Shown: positions 1 through 5,215 of the stretch, one piece after another | How positions within the stretch are numbered: the first letter of the stretch is position 1 | How the letters are laid out: each line of letters opens with the position of its first letter | Assembly (NCBI GenBank): GCA_018671205.1 | Contig: JABHIC010000407.1 | Coordinates: 1 to 5,215, forward strand | Direction: 5' to 3' | Origin: Gammaproteobacteria bacterium | GTDB lineage: Bacteria; Pseudomonadota; Gammaproteobacteria; GCF-002020875 | Length of the DNA: 5,215 bases | Made by a program: the position numbers and the translations under genes | Notes under the pieces: model-generated | Told to the model about the DNA's origin: nothing | The model's database searches: none | What the model saw: the letters and a program-made list of their open reading frames with translations, nothing else

Positions 1-563
1 CCACCGTTCGGATCAGGGGTGAATACGCCTTCGGCTGGTTGCGCACCGAGACCGGGGTTCACCGTCTGGTGCGCAAGTCACCGTTTGACTCCGGTAATCG
101 CCGTCACACCTCCTTCTCATCGGTCTTTATCTACCCCGAAGTGAATGAGGAGATTGATGTCGATATCAACCCTTCTGACCTGCGGGTCGATACCTACCGT
201 GCGCAAGGGGCAGGGGGGCAGCATGTCAATACCACGGATTCAGCGGTGCGTATTACCCATGAACCCTCAGGGATTGTGGTGCAATGCCAGAATGAGCGCT
301 CCCAACACAAGAATAAGGCCACAGCAATGAGTATGCTGAAGGCGAAGCTCTACGAGGTGGAGTTGATGAAACAGAATGAAGAGAAACAGGCAGCAGAGGA
401 TGCAAAATCCGATATTGGCTGGGGTAGTCAGATTCGCTCCTATGTGTTGGATCAGTCGCGGATCAAGGATCTGCGCACCGGCTACGAGACGGGTAACACT
501 CAGGCCGTACTGGATGGAGAACTGGACCCCTTTATTGAGGAGAGTCTGAAATCAGGGTTATAA
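1..563 (+). CDS. prfB: Peptide chain release factor 2 (RF2), 3' part
   Basis: RF2 reads UGA and UAA stop codons in the ribosomal A site and triggers release of the finished protein in the cytoplasm. The gene enters from the left edge: the reading frame is open from base 3 and gives 186 residues before the TAA, about half of the usual 365 or so. A TTG at 39 is not the start, because the residues before it (GEYAFGW) are conserved RF2 sequence. The stop-recognition tripeptide SPF lies at 78-86, and the peptidyl-tRNA hydrolysis motif GGQ at 213-221 within YRAQGAGGQ. The residue that aligns with E. coli position 246 is Ala, the common form, not the Thr of E. coli K-12. The C-terminal part (KSDIGWGSQIRSYVLD, then IKDLRTG and NTQAVLDG) is typical. 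The autoregulatory frameshift site known in many prfB genes would lie upstream and cannot be judged. lysS follows, as in E. coli, though after a wider gap. Identification is firm. Confidence 0.97.
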   Translation, partial: TVRIRGEYAFGWLRTETGVHRLVRKSPFDSGNRRHTSFSSVFIYPEVNEEIDVDINPSDLRVDTYRAQGAGGQHVNTTDSAVRITHEPSGIVVQCQNERSQHKNKATAMSMLKAKLYEVELMKQNEEKQAAEDAKSDIGWGSQIRSYVLDQSRIKDLRTGYETGNTQAVLDGELDPFIEESLKSGL

Positions 564-572
564 AATTTTTGA

Positions 573-629
573 CTCACACAGTGGTGGATAGGCGCTATGT
601 TTTCTGTCTCTGGCGTTTTATTGTGTGAG
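573..629. repeat. Inverted repeat in the prfB-lysS gap
   Basis: CTCACACA at 573-580 is matched exactly by its reverse complement TGTGTGAG at 622-629. In RNA the stem could continue inward to 584/618 with one A-U and three G-U pairs, giving 12 consecutive pairs closing a loop of 33 nt. Inside that loop ATAG (588-591) and CTAT (595-598) form a further small stem. No T-run follows the right arm, so this does not look like a Rho-independent terminator. It could be an RNA processing or mRNA-stability structure, or chance. The sequence is directly seen; any function is inference. Confidence 0.4.
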
Positions 630-653
630 AGGGTCGTAATATTTAAGGATAAA

Positions 654-658
654 GAGGG
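654..658 (+). promoter_or_regulatory. Ribosome binding site of lysS
   Basis: GAGGG ends 6 bp before the ATG at 665, a standard Shine-Dalgarno spacing. It supports the ATG at 665 as the lysS start. No other in-frame start with a better site is seen nearby. Confidence 0.7.
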
Positions 659-664
659 TGTTGA

Positions 665-2167
665 ATGTCTAAAGAGCAAACCATTGAGAGCGATGAAAAC
701 CGGTTGATTGCCGAGCGTCGGCAGAAGTTGAGTCTGTTGCGTGAGGCGGGCAACGCATTCCCCAATGACTTCCGCAGAAATGTGGTTGCGGGTGAGCTCC
801 ATGCTGAATATGGTGAGCTGGTGCCGGAGGTGCTGGAGGCCAGAGGGGTGCGGGTCTCGGTTGCGGGACGGATGATGGCAAAGCGGGTGATGGGTAAGGC
901 ATCCTTCACCCACCTGAAAGATATGAGTGGAAAAATCCAGCTCTTTATCCAGCGGGATACGCTGGCAGAAGGGGTCTATGCGGCCTTCAAAAAGTGGGAT
1001 CTGGGAGATATTGTTGGGGCTGAGGGGGTGATGTTCAAAACCAAAACCGGAGAGCTTTCGGTCAAGGTGGATCAACTGCGTCTACTCACTAAGTCGGTAC
1101 GTCCTCTGCCAGAGAAGTTTCATGGTCTGACAGATACCGAGACCCGCTACCGCCAGCGCTATATCGACCTGATTATGAACGACACCTCGCGTGATGTGTT
1201 CAAGACCCGGGTGCAGGTGATCCAGTACATTCGTAACTTTCTCAACAAGCGTGACTTTATGGAGGTGGAGACTCCGATGATGCAGGCGATCCCCGGTGGC
1301 GCAACTGCGCGTCCCTTCAGTACCTACCATAATGCACTGGATATGGATCTTTTCCTCCGCATCGCACCGGAACTCTATTTGAAGCGGTTGGTGGTCGGTG
1401 GCTTTGAGCGGGTGTATGAGATCAACCGTAACTTCCGCAATGAGGGGCTCTCGACCCGCCACAATCCGGAATTCACCATGATCGAGTTCTATGAGGCGTA
1501 TGCGGATTACCATGACCTGATGAATACCACCGAGGCGATGCTGCGTGGGATTACGGAGGAGGTGCTGGGTTCAACGGAGGTTGACTATCAGGGCGAATGC
1601 TACGACTTTGGAAAACCGTTTGAGCGGATGACCATCAAGGAGTCCATTCTTCACTTTAATCCCGATATCGGTGAGGCGGATCTGGATGATCTGGAGCGGG
1701 CGAGTAGGGTTGCCGAGAAGCTGGAAATTCCACTCAAAGAGAGTTATGGGTTGGGTAAGGTGCAGATTGAGATCTTTGAGAAAACAGTAGAGCACCACTT
1801 GATGCAACCCACTTTTATTACCGCCTACCCCACCGAGGTCTCTCCATTAGCAAGGCGCAATGATCAGGACCCTTTTGTTACGGACCGTTTTGAGTTTTTT
1901 GTAGGGGGGCGAGAGATCGCCAACGGCTTCTCCGAGCTGAATGATTATGAGGATCAGGCCGAACGTTTCCGCCAGCAGGTGACAGAGAAAGAGGCGGGTG
2001 ATGATGAGGCGATGCACTATGATGAGGATTATGTGACCGCACTGGAACATGGGATGCCACCCACGGCGGGGGAGGGGATCGGTATTGATCGTCTGGTGAT
2101 GCTCTTTACCGACTCCCCCTCGATCCGTGATGTACTGCTCTTTCCTCATATGCGTCCACTGACTTGA
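665..2167 (+). CDS. lysS: Lysyl-tRNA synthetase, class II
   Basis: This cytoplasmic enzyme charges tRNA-Lys with lysine using ATP. The 500-residue protein is close to the E. coli LysS length of 505. An N-terminal OB-fold anticodon-binding domain spans about residues 60-145 (VSVAGRMMAKRVMGKASF, then FTHLKD and IQLFIQRD). The catalytic domain follows from about 160: motif 1 around 190-215 (MEVETPMMQ, then GGATARPF), motif 2 around 249-272 (RVYEINRNFRNEG, with Arg258 and Glu260 in FRNE), the lysine-site strand EVSPLA at 391-396, and motif 3 at about 469-480 (GEGIGIDRLVML, Arg476). All key class II elements are present and the frame is intact. This is the class II bacterial form, not the unrelated class I LysK. 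It lies 101 bp after prfB, and its TGA is 12 bp before the next start, which suggests cotranscription with cvpA. No T-box leader is visible upstream. Confidence 0.98.
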   Translation: MSKEQTIESDENRLIAERRQKLSLLREAGNAFPNDFRRNVVAGELHAEYGELVPEVLEARGVRVSVAGRMMAKRVMGKASFTHLKDMSGKIQLFIQRDTLAEGVYAAFKKWDLGDIVGAEGVMFKTKTGELSVKVDQLRLLTKSVRPLPEKFHGLTDTETRYRQRYIDLIMNDTSRDVFKTRVQVIQYIRNFLNKRDFMEVETPMMQAIPGGATARPFSTYHNALDMDLFLRIAPELYLKRLVVGGFERVYEINRNFRNEGLSTRHNPEFTMIEFYEAYADYHDLMNTTEAMLRGITEEVLGSTEVDYQGECYDFGKPFERMTIKESILHFNPDIGEADLDDLERASRVAEKLEIPLKESYGLGKVQIEIFEKTVEHHLMQPTFITAYPTEVSPLARRNDQDPFVTDRFEFFVGGREIANGFSELNDYEDQAERFRQQVTEKEAGDDEAMHYDEDYVTALEHGMPPTAGEGIGIDRLVMLFTDSPSIRDVLLFPHMRPLT

Positions 2168-2179
2168 ATGGGGTAGGTT

Positions 2180-2695
2180 ATGGATATCGTTGATCAGAGT
2201 GGATTAATAGGGGTTGATTTCATAATTCTGGTGGTCGTGGTGATCTCGGCCGGAATCAGCCTGTTGCGTGGGTTCTTTAGTGAGGCAATCTCACTGGTTA
2301 CCTGGATGGTGGCCTTCTGGGTGGCGGTTAACTTCTCGGCGGATCAGGCAGAACTCTTCTCTTCTATGATCGCGACCCCCTCGCTACGGACAGCCGCCGC
2401 TTTTGCGGTTCTCTTTTTGGTTACCCTGATTCTGGGTGCATTAGTCAACCGCACCATACAGGGGGTGGTTGATTTTACCGGGTTTGGGGGGATGGATCAT
2501 CTGCTGGGAATACTGTTTGGTGCAGCCCGGGGGGTGTTGATGATCTCGGTATTGGTGTTGCTGGCGGGCGCTACCCCACTGCCGCAGGATCCGTGGTGGC
2601 AAGAGTCACTTTTTTTGCACTACTTTGAGGATATTGCCGAATGGGTCAGGGGCTATCTTCCCGCACATATCCAGAGCTATTTCTCGTATACTTAG
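2180..2695 (+). CDS. cvpA: CvpA family inner-membrane protein
   Basis: This is a 171-residue CvpA (colicin V production) family protein. E. coli CvpA is needed for colicin V production and sits in an operon with purF; its molecular role is not settled. Four hydrophobic segments are visible: about residues 9-28, 36-52, 71-91 and 108-130, followed by a soluble tail of about 40 residues. Family signatures are the LRGFFSEAISLVTW stretch (29-42), where a charged patch joins the first two segments, and MDHLLGILFGAARG (105-118) leading into the fourth. There is no cleavable signal peptide; the N-terminus (MDIVDQSGLIGVD) is short and acidic. The start is supported by a GGGGTAGG stretch at 2170-2177, only 2 bp before the ATG, so the ribosome site is poorly spaced. 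purF 44 bp downstream supports the assignment. The preceding gene is lysS, whereas E. coli has dedD and folC upstream. No PurR-type box was recognised in front of it. Confidence 0.92.
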   Translation: MDIVDQSGLIGVDFIILVVVVISAGISLLRGFFSEAISLVTWMVAFWVAVNFSADQAELFSSMIATPSLRTAAAFAVLFLVTLILGALVNRTIQGVVDFTGFGGMDHLLGILFGAARGVLMISVLVLLAGATPLPQDPWWQESLFLHYFEDIAEWVRGYLPAHIQSYFSYT

Positions 2696-2706
2696 GGACT
2701 GTCCCT
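2694..2706. repeat. 13-bp palindrome at the end of cvpA
   Basis: AGGGAC-T-GTCCCT is a perfect inverted repeat with 6-bp arms and a single central base. It begins on the last two bases of the cvpA TAG stop (2693-2695). As RNA it could fold only as a 5-bp stem with a 3-nt loop, and no T-run follows, so it is not a terminator. A TATACT hexamer (2687-2692) lies directly upstream, but no convincing -35 partner is found. It might be an operator in front of purF or part of a small dispersed repeat; both are inference. Confidence 0.4.
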
Positions 2707-2739
2707 TCACTCAGTTAACACTAAAAAGACGGTTTACCT

Positions 2740-4254
2740 ATGTGCGGAATCATTGGAATTGTATCAAACTCACCCGTCAATCAGGCCCTCTATGATGGAC
2801 TGACGGTGCTGCAGCACCGTGGACAAGATGCGGCGGGTATTATCACTTGTGAGAATGCCAAGGTGTTTCTCAGAAAGTCTAACGGTCTGGTCAAGGATGT
2901 ATTTCACGCTCGTCATATGTTGCGCCTGAAAGGTAACATGGGGATTGGCCATGTGCGCTACCCCACGGCGGGTTGCTCCTCCTCGGCAGAGTCGCAGCCC
3001 TTCTATGTCAACTCTCCCTACGGAATTGCGCTGGCTCATAATGGTAATCTGACCAATGCAGAAAAGATTAAGCGTGATCTCTATATGGAGGATCTGCGTC
3101 ATCTCAATACCGACTCAGACTCTGAAATTCTGCTCAATGTTTTTGCCCATGAGCTGCAACATCTGGGTAAGCTTCGCCTGGAGGTAGATGATATTTTCAG
3201 TGCGGTTTCGGGGGTTCACCAACGTTGTAGAGGGGGATATACCGCTGCTGCATTAATTACCGGTTACGGGGTTGTCGCGTTTCGTGATCCATTCGGTATT
3301 CGTCCGCTCTGTATGGGGGAACGTGAGGATGAGACGGGGAAAAAAGAGTATATGGTCGCCTCGGAGAGTGTGGCTGTCGATACGCTGGGGTACCGCTTGA
3401 TTCGTGAGCTGGATCCCGGAGAGGCAGTCTATATCAGTGCGGATGGGGTACTGCATACCCGGCAGTGTGCGCAGAACCCACAGCTCTCTCCCTGTATCTT
3501 CGAGCATGTCTATTTTGCCCGTCCCGATACTATTCTTGATAATGTTCATGTTCACAAGGCGCGTCTGAGAATGGGAGAGAAGCTGGCCTTTAAAATTCTG
3601 CGGGAATGGCCAGACCACGATATCGATGTGGTGATTCCGATTCCAGATACCAGTCGAACGGCCGCCTCGCAGCTCGCCTATACCCTGGATGTGGTTTTTC
3701 GTGAGGGGTTTATTAAAAATCGCTATATTGGCCGAACCTTTATTATGCCGGGGCAGAAGTTGCGTAAAAAATCGGTACGCCAGAAACTCAACCCGTTGCA
3801 ACTGGAGTTCAAGGGGAAGAATGTACTGCTGGTGGATGACTCCATTGTGCGCGGTACCACCTCGGCACAGATTATCGAGATGGCCCGTTCTGCCGGGGCA
3901 CGTAAGGTCTATTTTGCCTCAGCGGCTCCCCCTGTACGTTATCCCAATGTCTACGGTATTGATATGCCGGTTGCCTCAGAGCTGATTGCCCATGGTCGCA
4001 ATGAGCGGGAGGTGGCAGAGTGGATCGGCGCAGACCACCTGATTTTTCAGGATTTGCAAGATCTTATCGACTCCGTGCAGGAGGGGAACCCACAAATTAA
4101 ACAGTTTGATACCTCGGTCTTTGATGCCAATTATGTCACGGGTGGCATTGATGATGCCTACCTGGAGAGGTTGGAGGCCTCACGCTGTGATGCGGAGAAG
4201 GGGCAGCGGGATGAGTCTGATGATGAGGTATTGGGCGTCTATAACGCTAACTGA
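2740..4254 (+). CDS. purF: Amidophosphoribosyltransferase (glutamine PRPP amidotransferase)
   Basis: PurF catalyses the first committed step of de novo purine synthesis in the cytoplasm: PRPP plus glutamine gives 5-phosphoribosylamine, glutamate and pyrophosphate. The 504-residue protein matches E. coli PurF (505). The N-terminal Ntn glutaminase domain starts MCGIIGIV. Cys2 becomes the N-terminal nucleophile once Met is removed, which fixes the start at 2740 although only a weak GACGG (2728-2732) precedes it. Other glutaminase elements are HRGQDAAG (26-33), HVRYPTAG (71-78), HNGNLTNA (100-107) and NTDSDSE (123-129). The phosphoribosyltransferase domain carries the flexible loop PGQKLRKKSVRQKLN (337-351) and the PRPP-binding motif LLVDDSIVRGTTS (363-375). 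There is no propeptide, as in the enterobacterial form; I infer no iron-sulfur cluster, unlike the Bacillus form. The acidic C-terminal tail (about 478-504) is the least conserved part. The gene follows cvpA, as in E. coli, and ends just before a terminator. Confidence 0.98.
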   Translation: MCGIIGIVSNSPVNQALYDGLTVLQHRGQDAAGIITCENAKVFLRKSNGLVKDVFHARHMLRLKGNMGIGHVRYPTAGCSSSAESQPFYVNSPYGIALAHNGNLTNAEKIKRDLYMEDLRHLNTDSDSEILLNVFAHELQHLGKLRLEVDDIFSAVSGVHQRCRGGYTAAALITGYGVVAFRDPFGIRPLCMGEREDETGKKEYMVASESVAVDTLGYRLIRELDPGEAVYISADGVLHTRQCAQNPQLSPCIFEHVYFARPDTILDNVHVHKARLRMGEKLAFKILREWPDHDIDVVIPIPDTSRTAASQLAYTLDVVFREGFIKNRYIGRTFIMPGQKLRKKSVRQKLNPLQLEFKGKNVLLVDDSIVRGTTSAQIIEMARSAGARKVYFASAAPPVRYPNVYGIDMPVASELIAHGRNEREVAEWIGADHLIFQDLQDLIDSVQEGNPQIKQFDTSVFDANYVTGGIDDAYLERLEASRCDAEKGQRDESDDEVLGVYNAN

Positions 4255-4265
4255 GGGTTCAACCC
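4255..4265. repeat. Short palindrome right after the purF stop
   Basis: GGGTT-C-AACCC is a perfect 11-bp inverted repeat that begins on the base after the purF TGA. As RNA it could form only a 3-bp stem with a 5-nt loop. It sits directly against the terminator stem and its right arm (AACCC) could compete for the GGGGT arm of that hairpin. This may be no more than chance. Confidence 0.3.
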
Positions 4266-4292
4266 ATCACCCCCGGAGGGGTAGATTTTTTT
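4266..4292 (+). terminator. Rho-independent terminator of purF
   Basis: ACCCC (4269-4273) pairs with GGGGT (4278-4282) around a CGGA tetraloop. The stem extends outward by ATC (4266-4268) with GAT (4284-4286) across a one-base A bulge at 4283. A run of seven T (4286-4292) follows. GC-rich stem plus T-run placed 11 bp after the purF stop is the classic intrinsic terminator layout. It would end a cvpA-purF or prfB-lysS-cvpA-purF transcript. Confidence 0.8.
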
Positions 4293-4300
4293 GGATAGTA

Positions 4301-4328
4301 TGGTCAATGGTTAATGATCTGTTAATAT
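4301..4328 (+). promoter_or_regulatory. Possible sigma-70 promoter for rhlE
   Basis: TGGTCA (4301-4306) and TAATAT (4323-4328) are spaced by 16 bp; each matches 4 of 6 consensus bases. The -10 is preceded by TG plus one base (4320-4322), the extended -10 arrangement. It lies just after the terminator, as a promoter for the next unit would. A start near 4335 would leave a leader of about 205 nt before rhlE. The match is weak and other AT-rich positions in the gap cannot be excluded. Confidence 0.3.
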
Positions 4329-4343
4329 AAGCCATCCCTAACT

Positions 4344-4353
4344 ATTCGCGAAT
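4344..4353. repeat. 10-bp perfect palindrome in the rhlE leader
   Basis: ATTCGCGAAT is its own reverse complement. It lies 15 bp downstream of the candidate -10 element, a position where a repressor could bind. No matching known operator is recognised and no second copy was seen in this window. Confidence 0.3.
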
Positions 4354-4440
4354 GAGTATCTTGATCCCAGAATTTCCACTAACAGCGCCGCACAACCTTG
4401 TACCCCGGTTGCCAGGATGTTGTCACAAAACCTATTTCAG

Positions 4441-4457
4441 AGCCCCTGTTGAGGGCT
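4441..4457 (+). other. Hairpin in the rhlE leader
   Basis: AGCCC (4441-4445) pairs with GGGCT (4453-4457) around a 7-nt loop CTGTTGA. No T-run follows, so it is not an intrinsic terminator. It could be a structured part of the rhlE 5' untranslated RNA if transcription begins upstream. Confidence 0.35.
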
Positions 4458-4487
4458 GATCTGACCCCACAATAACCTTTCAATGCT

Positions 4488-4516
4488 ACCGTACAGGGCT
4501 TCGTGCCGTGTCAGGT
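4488..4516 (+). other. Imperfect hairpin just before the rhlE ribosome site
   Basis: Three 3-bp blocks stack symmetrically: ACC/GGT (4488-4490 with 4514-4516), ACA/TGT (4493-4495 with 4509-4511) and GGC/GCC (4497-4499 with 4505-4507), separated by a 2x2 internal loop and a G-G mismatch, with loop TTCGT. It ends 7 bp before the AGGAG of rhlE. The pairing is weak and may be chance. Confidence 0.2.
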
Positions 4517-4540
4517 TGGATTCAGGAGTATTCCCCTATT

Positions 4541-5215
4541 ATGTCTTTTGACTCTCTTGGCCTTTCGGCTGAAATTTTGCGTGCTGTCTCTAACCAGGGC
4601 TACACCACACCTACCCCGATCCAGCTTCAGGCTATACCGGTTGTGTTGCAGGGGAAAGATATCCTCGCAGGAGCCCAGACGGGCACAGGCAAGACCGCCG
4701 GTTTTACCCTGCCACTGCTGGAGCTGTTGCACAAACATGCTCAGGGCAAAGGAGATCGACCTGTTCGTGCACTGGTATTGACACCTACTCGTGAACTGGC
4801 GGCTCAGGTGGGGGAGAGTGTACAGACCTATGGTCAATATCTACCGTTGCGCGCGGCGGTTGTTTTTGGCGGGGTGAAAATTAATCCTCAGATTGCCAAG
4901 TTACGCAGAGGGGTCGATATTCTGGTCGCCACACCGGGTCGTCTGCTTGACCATGCACAGCAGAGAACGGTAGACCTCTCTCACGTCGAGATCCTGGTTC
5001 TGGATGAGGCAGACCGTATGCTTGATATGGGCTTTATTCACGATATCCGCAGGGTGATTAAACTACTACCGCGAGACCGTCAGAACCTTCTCTTCTCTGC
5101 TACCTACTCTAGCAACATCAAACGGCTTGCCAGTGACCTGCTCAACCAGCCCGAGATGATTGAGGTGGCACGTCAGAATACCACCGCAGAGACCGTTGAC
5201 CAGCTGATCTATCCG
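4541..5215 (+). CDS. rhlE: DEAD-box ATP-dependent RNA helicase RhlE, 5' part
   Basis: RhlE is an ATP-dependent RNA helicase that remodels RNA; in E. coli it acts in ribosome assembly and can work with the RNA degradation machinery. The window holds the first 225 residues, with no stop before the right edge, so the second RecA-like domain (motifs IV-VI) is missing. Visible in order: aromatic Phe3 and the Q motif (TPTPIQ, Gln28), motif I AQTGTGKT (45-52), Ia PTREL (82-86), GG (110-111), Ib TPGR (131-134), motif II DEAD (155-158), and motif III SAT (186-188). The start MSFDSLGLS and the stretch DEADRMLDMGFIHDIRR are characteristic of RhlE rather than DeaD, SrmB, RhlB or DbpA. AGGAG at 4524-4528 is 12 bp from the ATG, slightly long. 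The gene lies 286 bp after purF beyond a terminator, so it is probably transcribed separately with a structured leader. The subfamily call is confident, though the diagnostic C-terminal extension is not visible. Confidence 0.95.
   Translation, partial: MSFDSLGLSAEILRAVSNQGYTTPTPIQLQAIPVVLQGKDILAGAQTGTGKTAGFTLPLLELLHKHAQGKGDRPVRALVLTPTRELAAQVGESVQTYGQYLPLRAAVVFGGVKINPQIAKLRRGVDILVATPGRLLDHAQQRTVDLSHVEILVLDEADRMLDMGFIHDIRRVIKLLPRDRQNLLFSATYSSNIKRLASDLLNQPEMIEVARQNTTAETVDQLIYP

Noticed and set aside
561..571. TAAAATTTTTG after prfB as a terminator tail
   Set aside because: No GC-rich hairpin precedes the T-run.
500..1075. 191-codon minus-strand ORF spanning the prfB end and the lysS start
   Set aside because: It runs antisense through two firmly identified genes, its product is low-quality with no family resemblance, so it is a shadow.
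3253..3801. 182-codon minus-strand ORF inside purF
   Set aside because: It is antisense to conserved PurF sequence, with no plausible start site or domain.
4255..4265. GGGTTCAACCC as the T-arm of a tRNA remnant
   Set aside because: The stem would be too short around a normal 7-nt loop, and no acceptor, D or anticodon arms are found nearby.
4409..4438. TTGCCA with TATTTC as a promoter for rhlE
   Set aside because: The -35 is good but the -10 matches only 3 of 6 bases and lacks the final T, so it is weaker than the candidate at 4301-4328.
4352..4459. 35-codon ORF in the rhlE leader (MSILIPEF...)
   Set aside because: It has no ribosome binding site, its start lies on the ATTCGCGAAT palindrome, and it resembles no known protein; open length is expected by chance.
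4503..4837. ORFs on both strands overlapping the start of rhlE (4503-4781 + and 4511-4837 -)
   Set aside because: Both overlap the well-conserved rhlE coding frame, have no recognisable motifs and are shadow frames.

Overview
The window looks like chromosomal housekeeping DNA from a gammaproteobacterium. All four proteins read like the Escherichia coli-type versions: an RF2 with intact SPF and GGQ motifs, a 500-residue class II lysyl-tRNA synthetase, a CvpA-family membrane protein directly before a PurF that starts Met-Cys-Gly with no propeptide, and an RhlE that begins MSFDSLGLS. Base composition is moderate and looks even across the genes. No transposase, phage gene, CRISPR array, rRNA or tRNA was seen. 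The genus cannot be determined from this window; a free-living or symbiotic environmental gammaproteobacterium is only an impression.

Layout, all on the + strand: the 3' half of prfB (1-563); a 101-bp gap holding a long-armed inverted repeat; lysS (665-2167); cvpA only 12 bp later (2180-2695); a 44-bp gap opening with a 13-bp palindrome; purF (2740-4254); a Rho-independent terminator (4266-4292); a roughly 250-bp non-coding leader; and the 5' part of rhlE (4541 to the window end), which runs off the edge.

The first four genes could be one transcription unit closed by the terminator behind purF. prfB-lysS (translation termination and tRNA-Lys charging) and cvpA-purF (CvpA and the first committed step of purine synthesis) are each familiar pairs. 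Having the two pairs abut, with lysS and cvpA 12 bp apart, differs from E. coli. rhlE appears to be a separate unit with its own leader, and a weak promoter candidate is seen just after the terminator.

I found no convincing new biological system. The points worth a second look are modest: the lysS-cvpA junction, several palindromes in the gaps, and the leader of rhlE.
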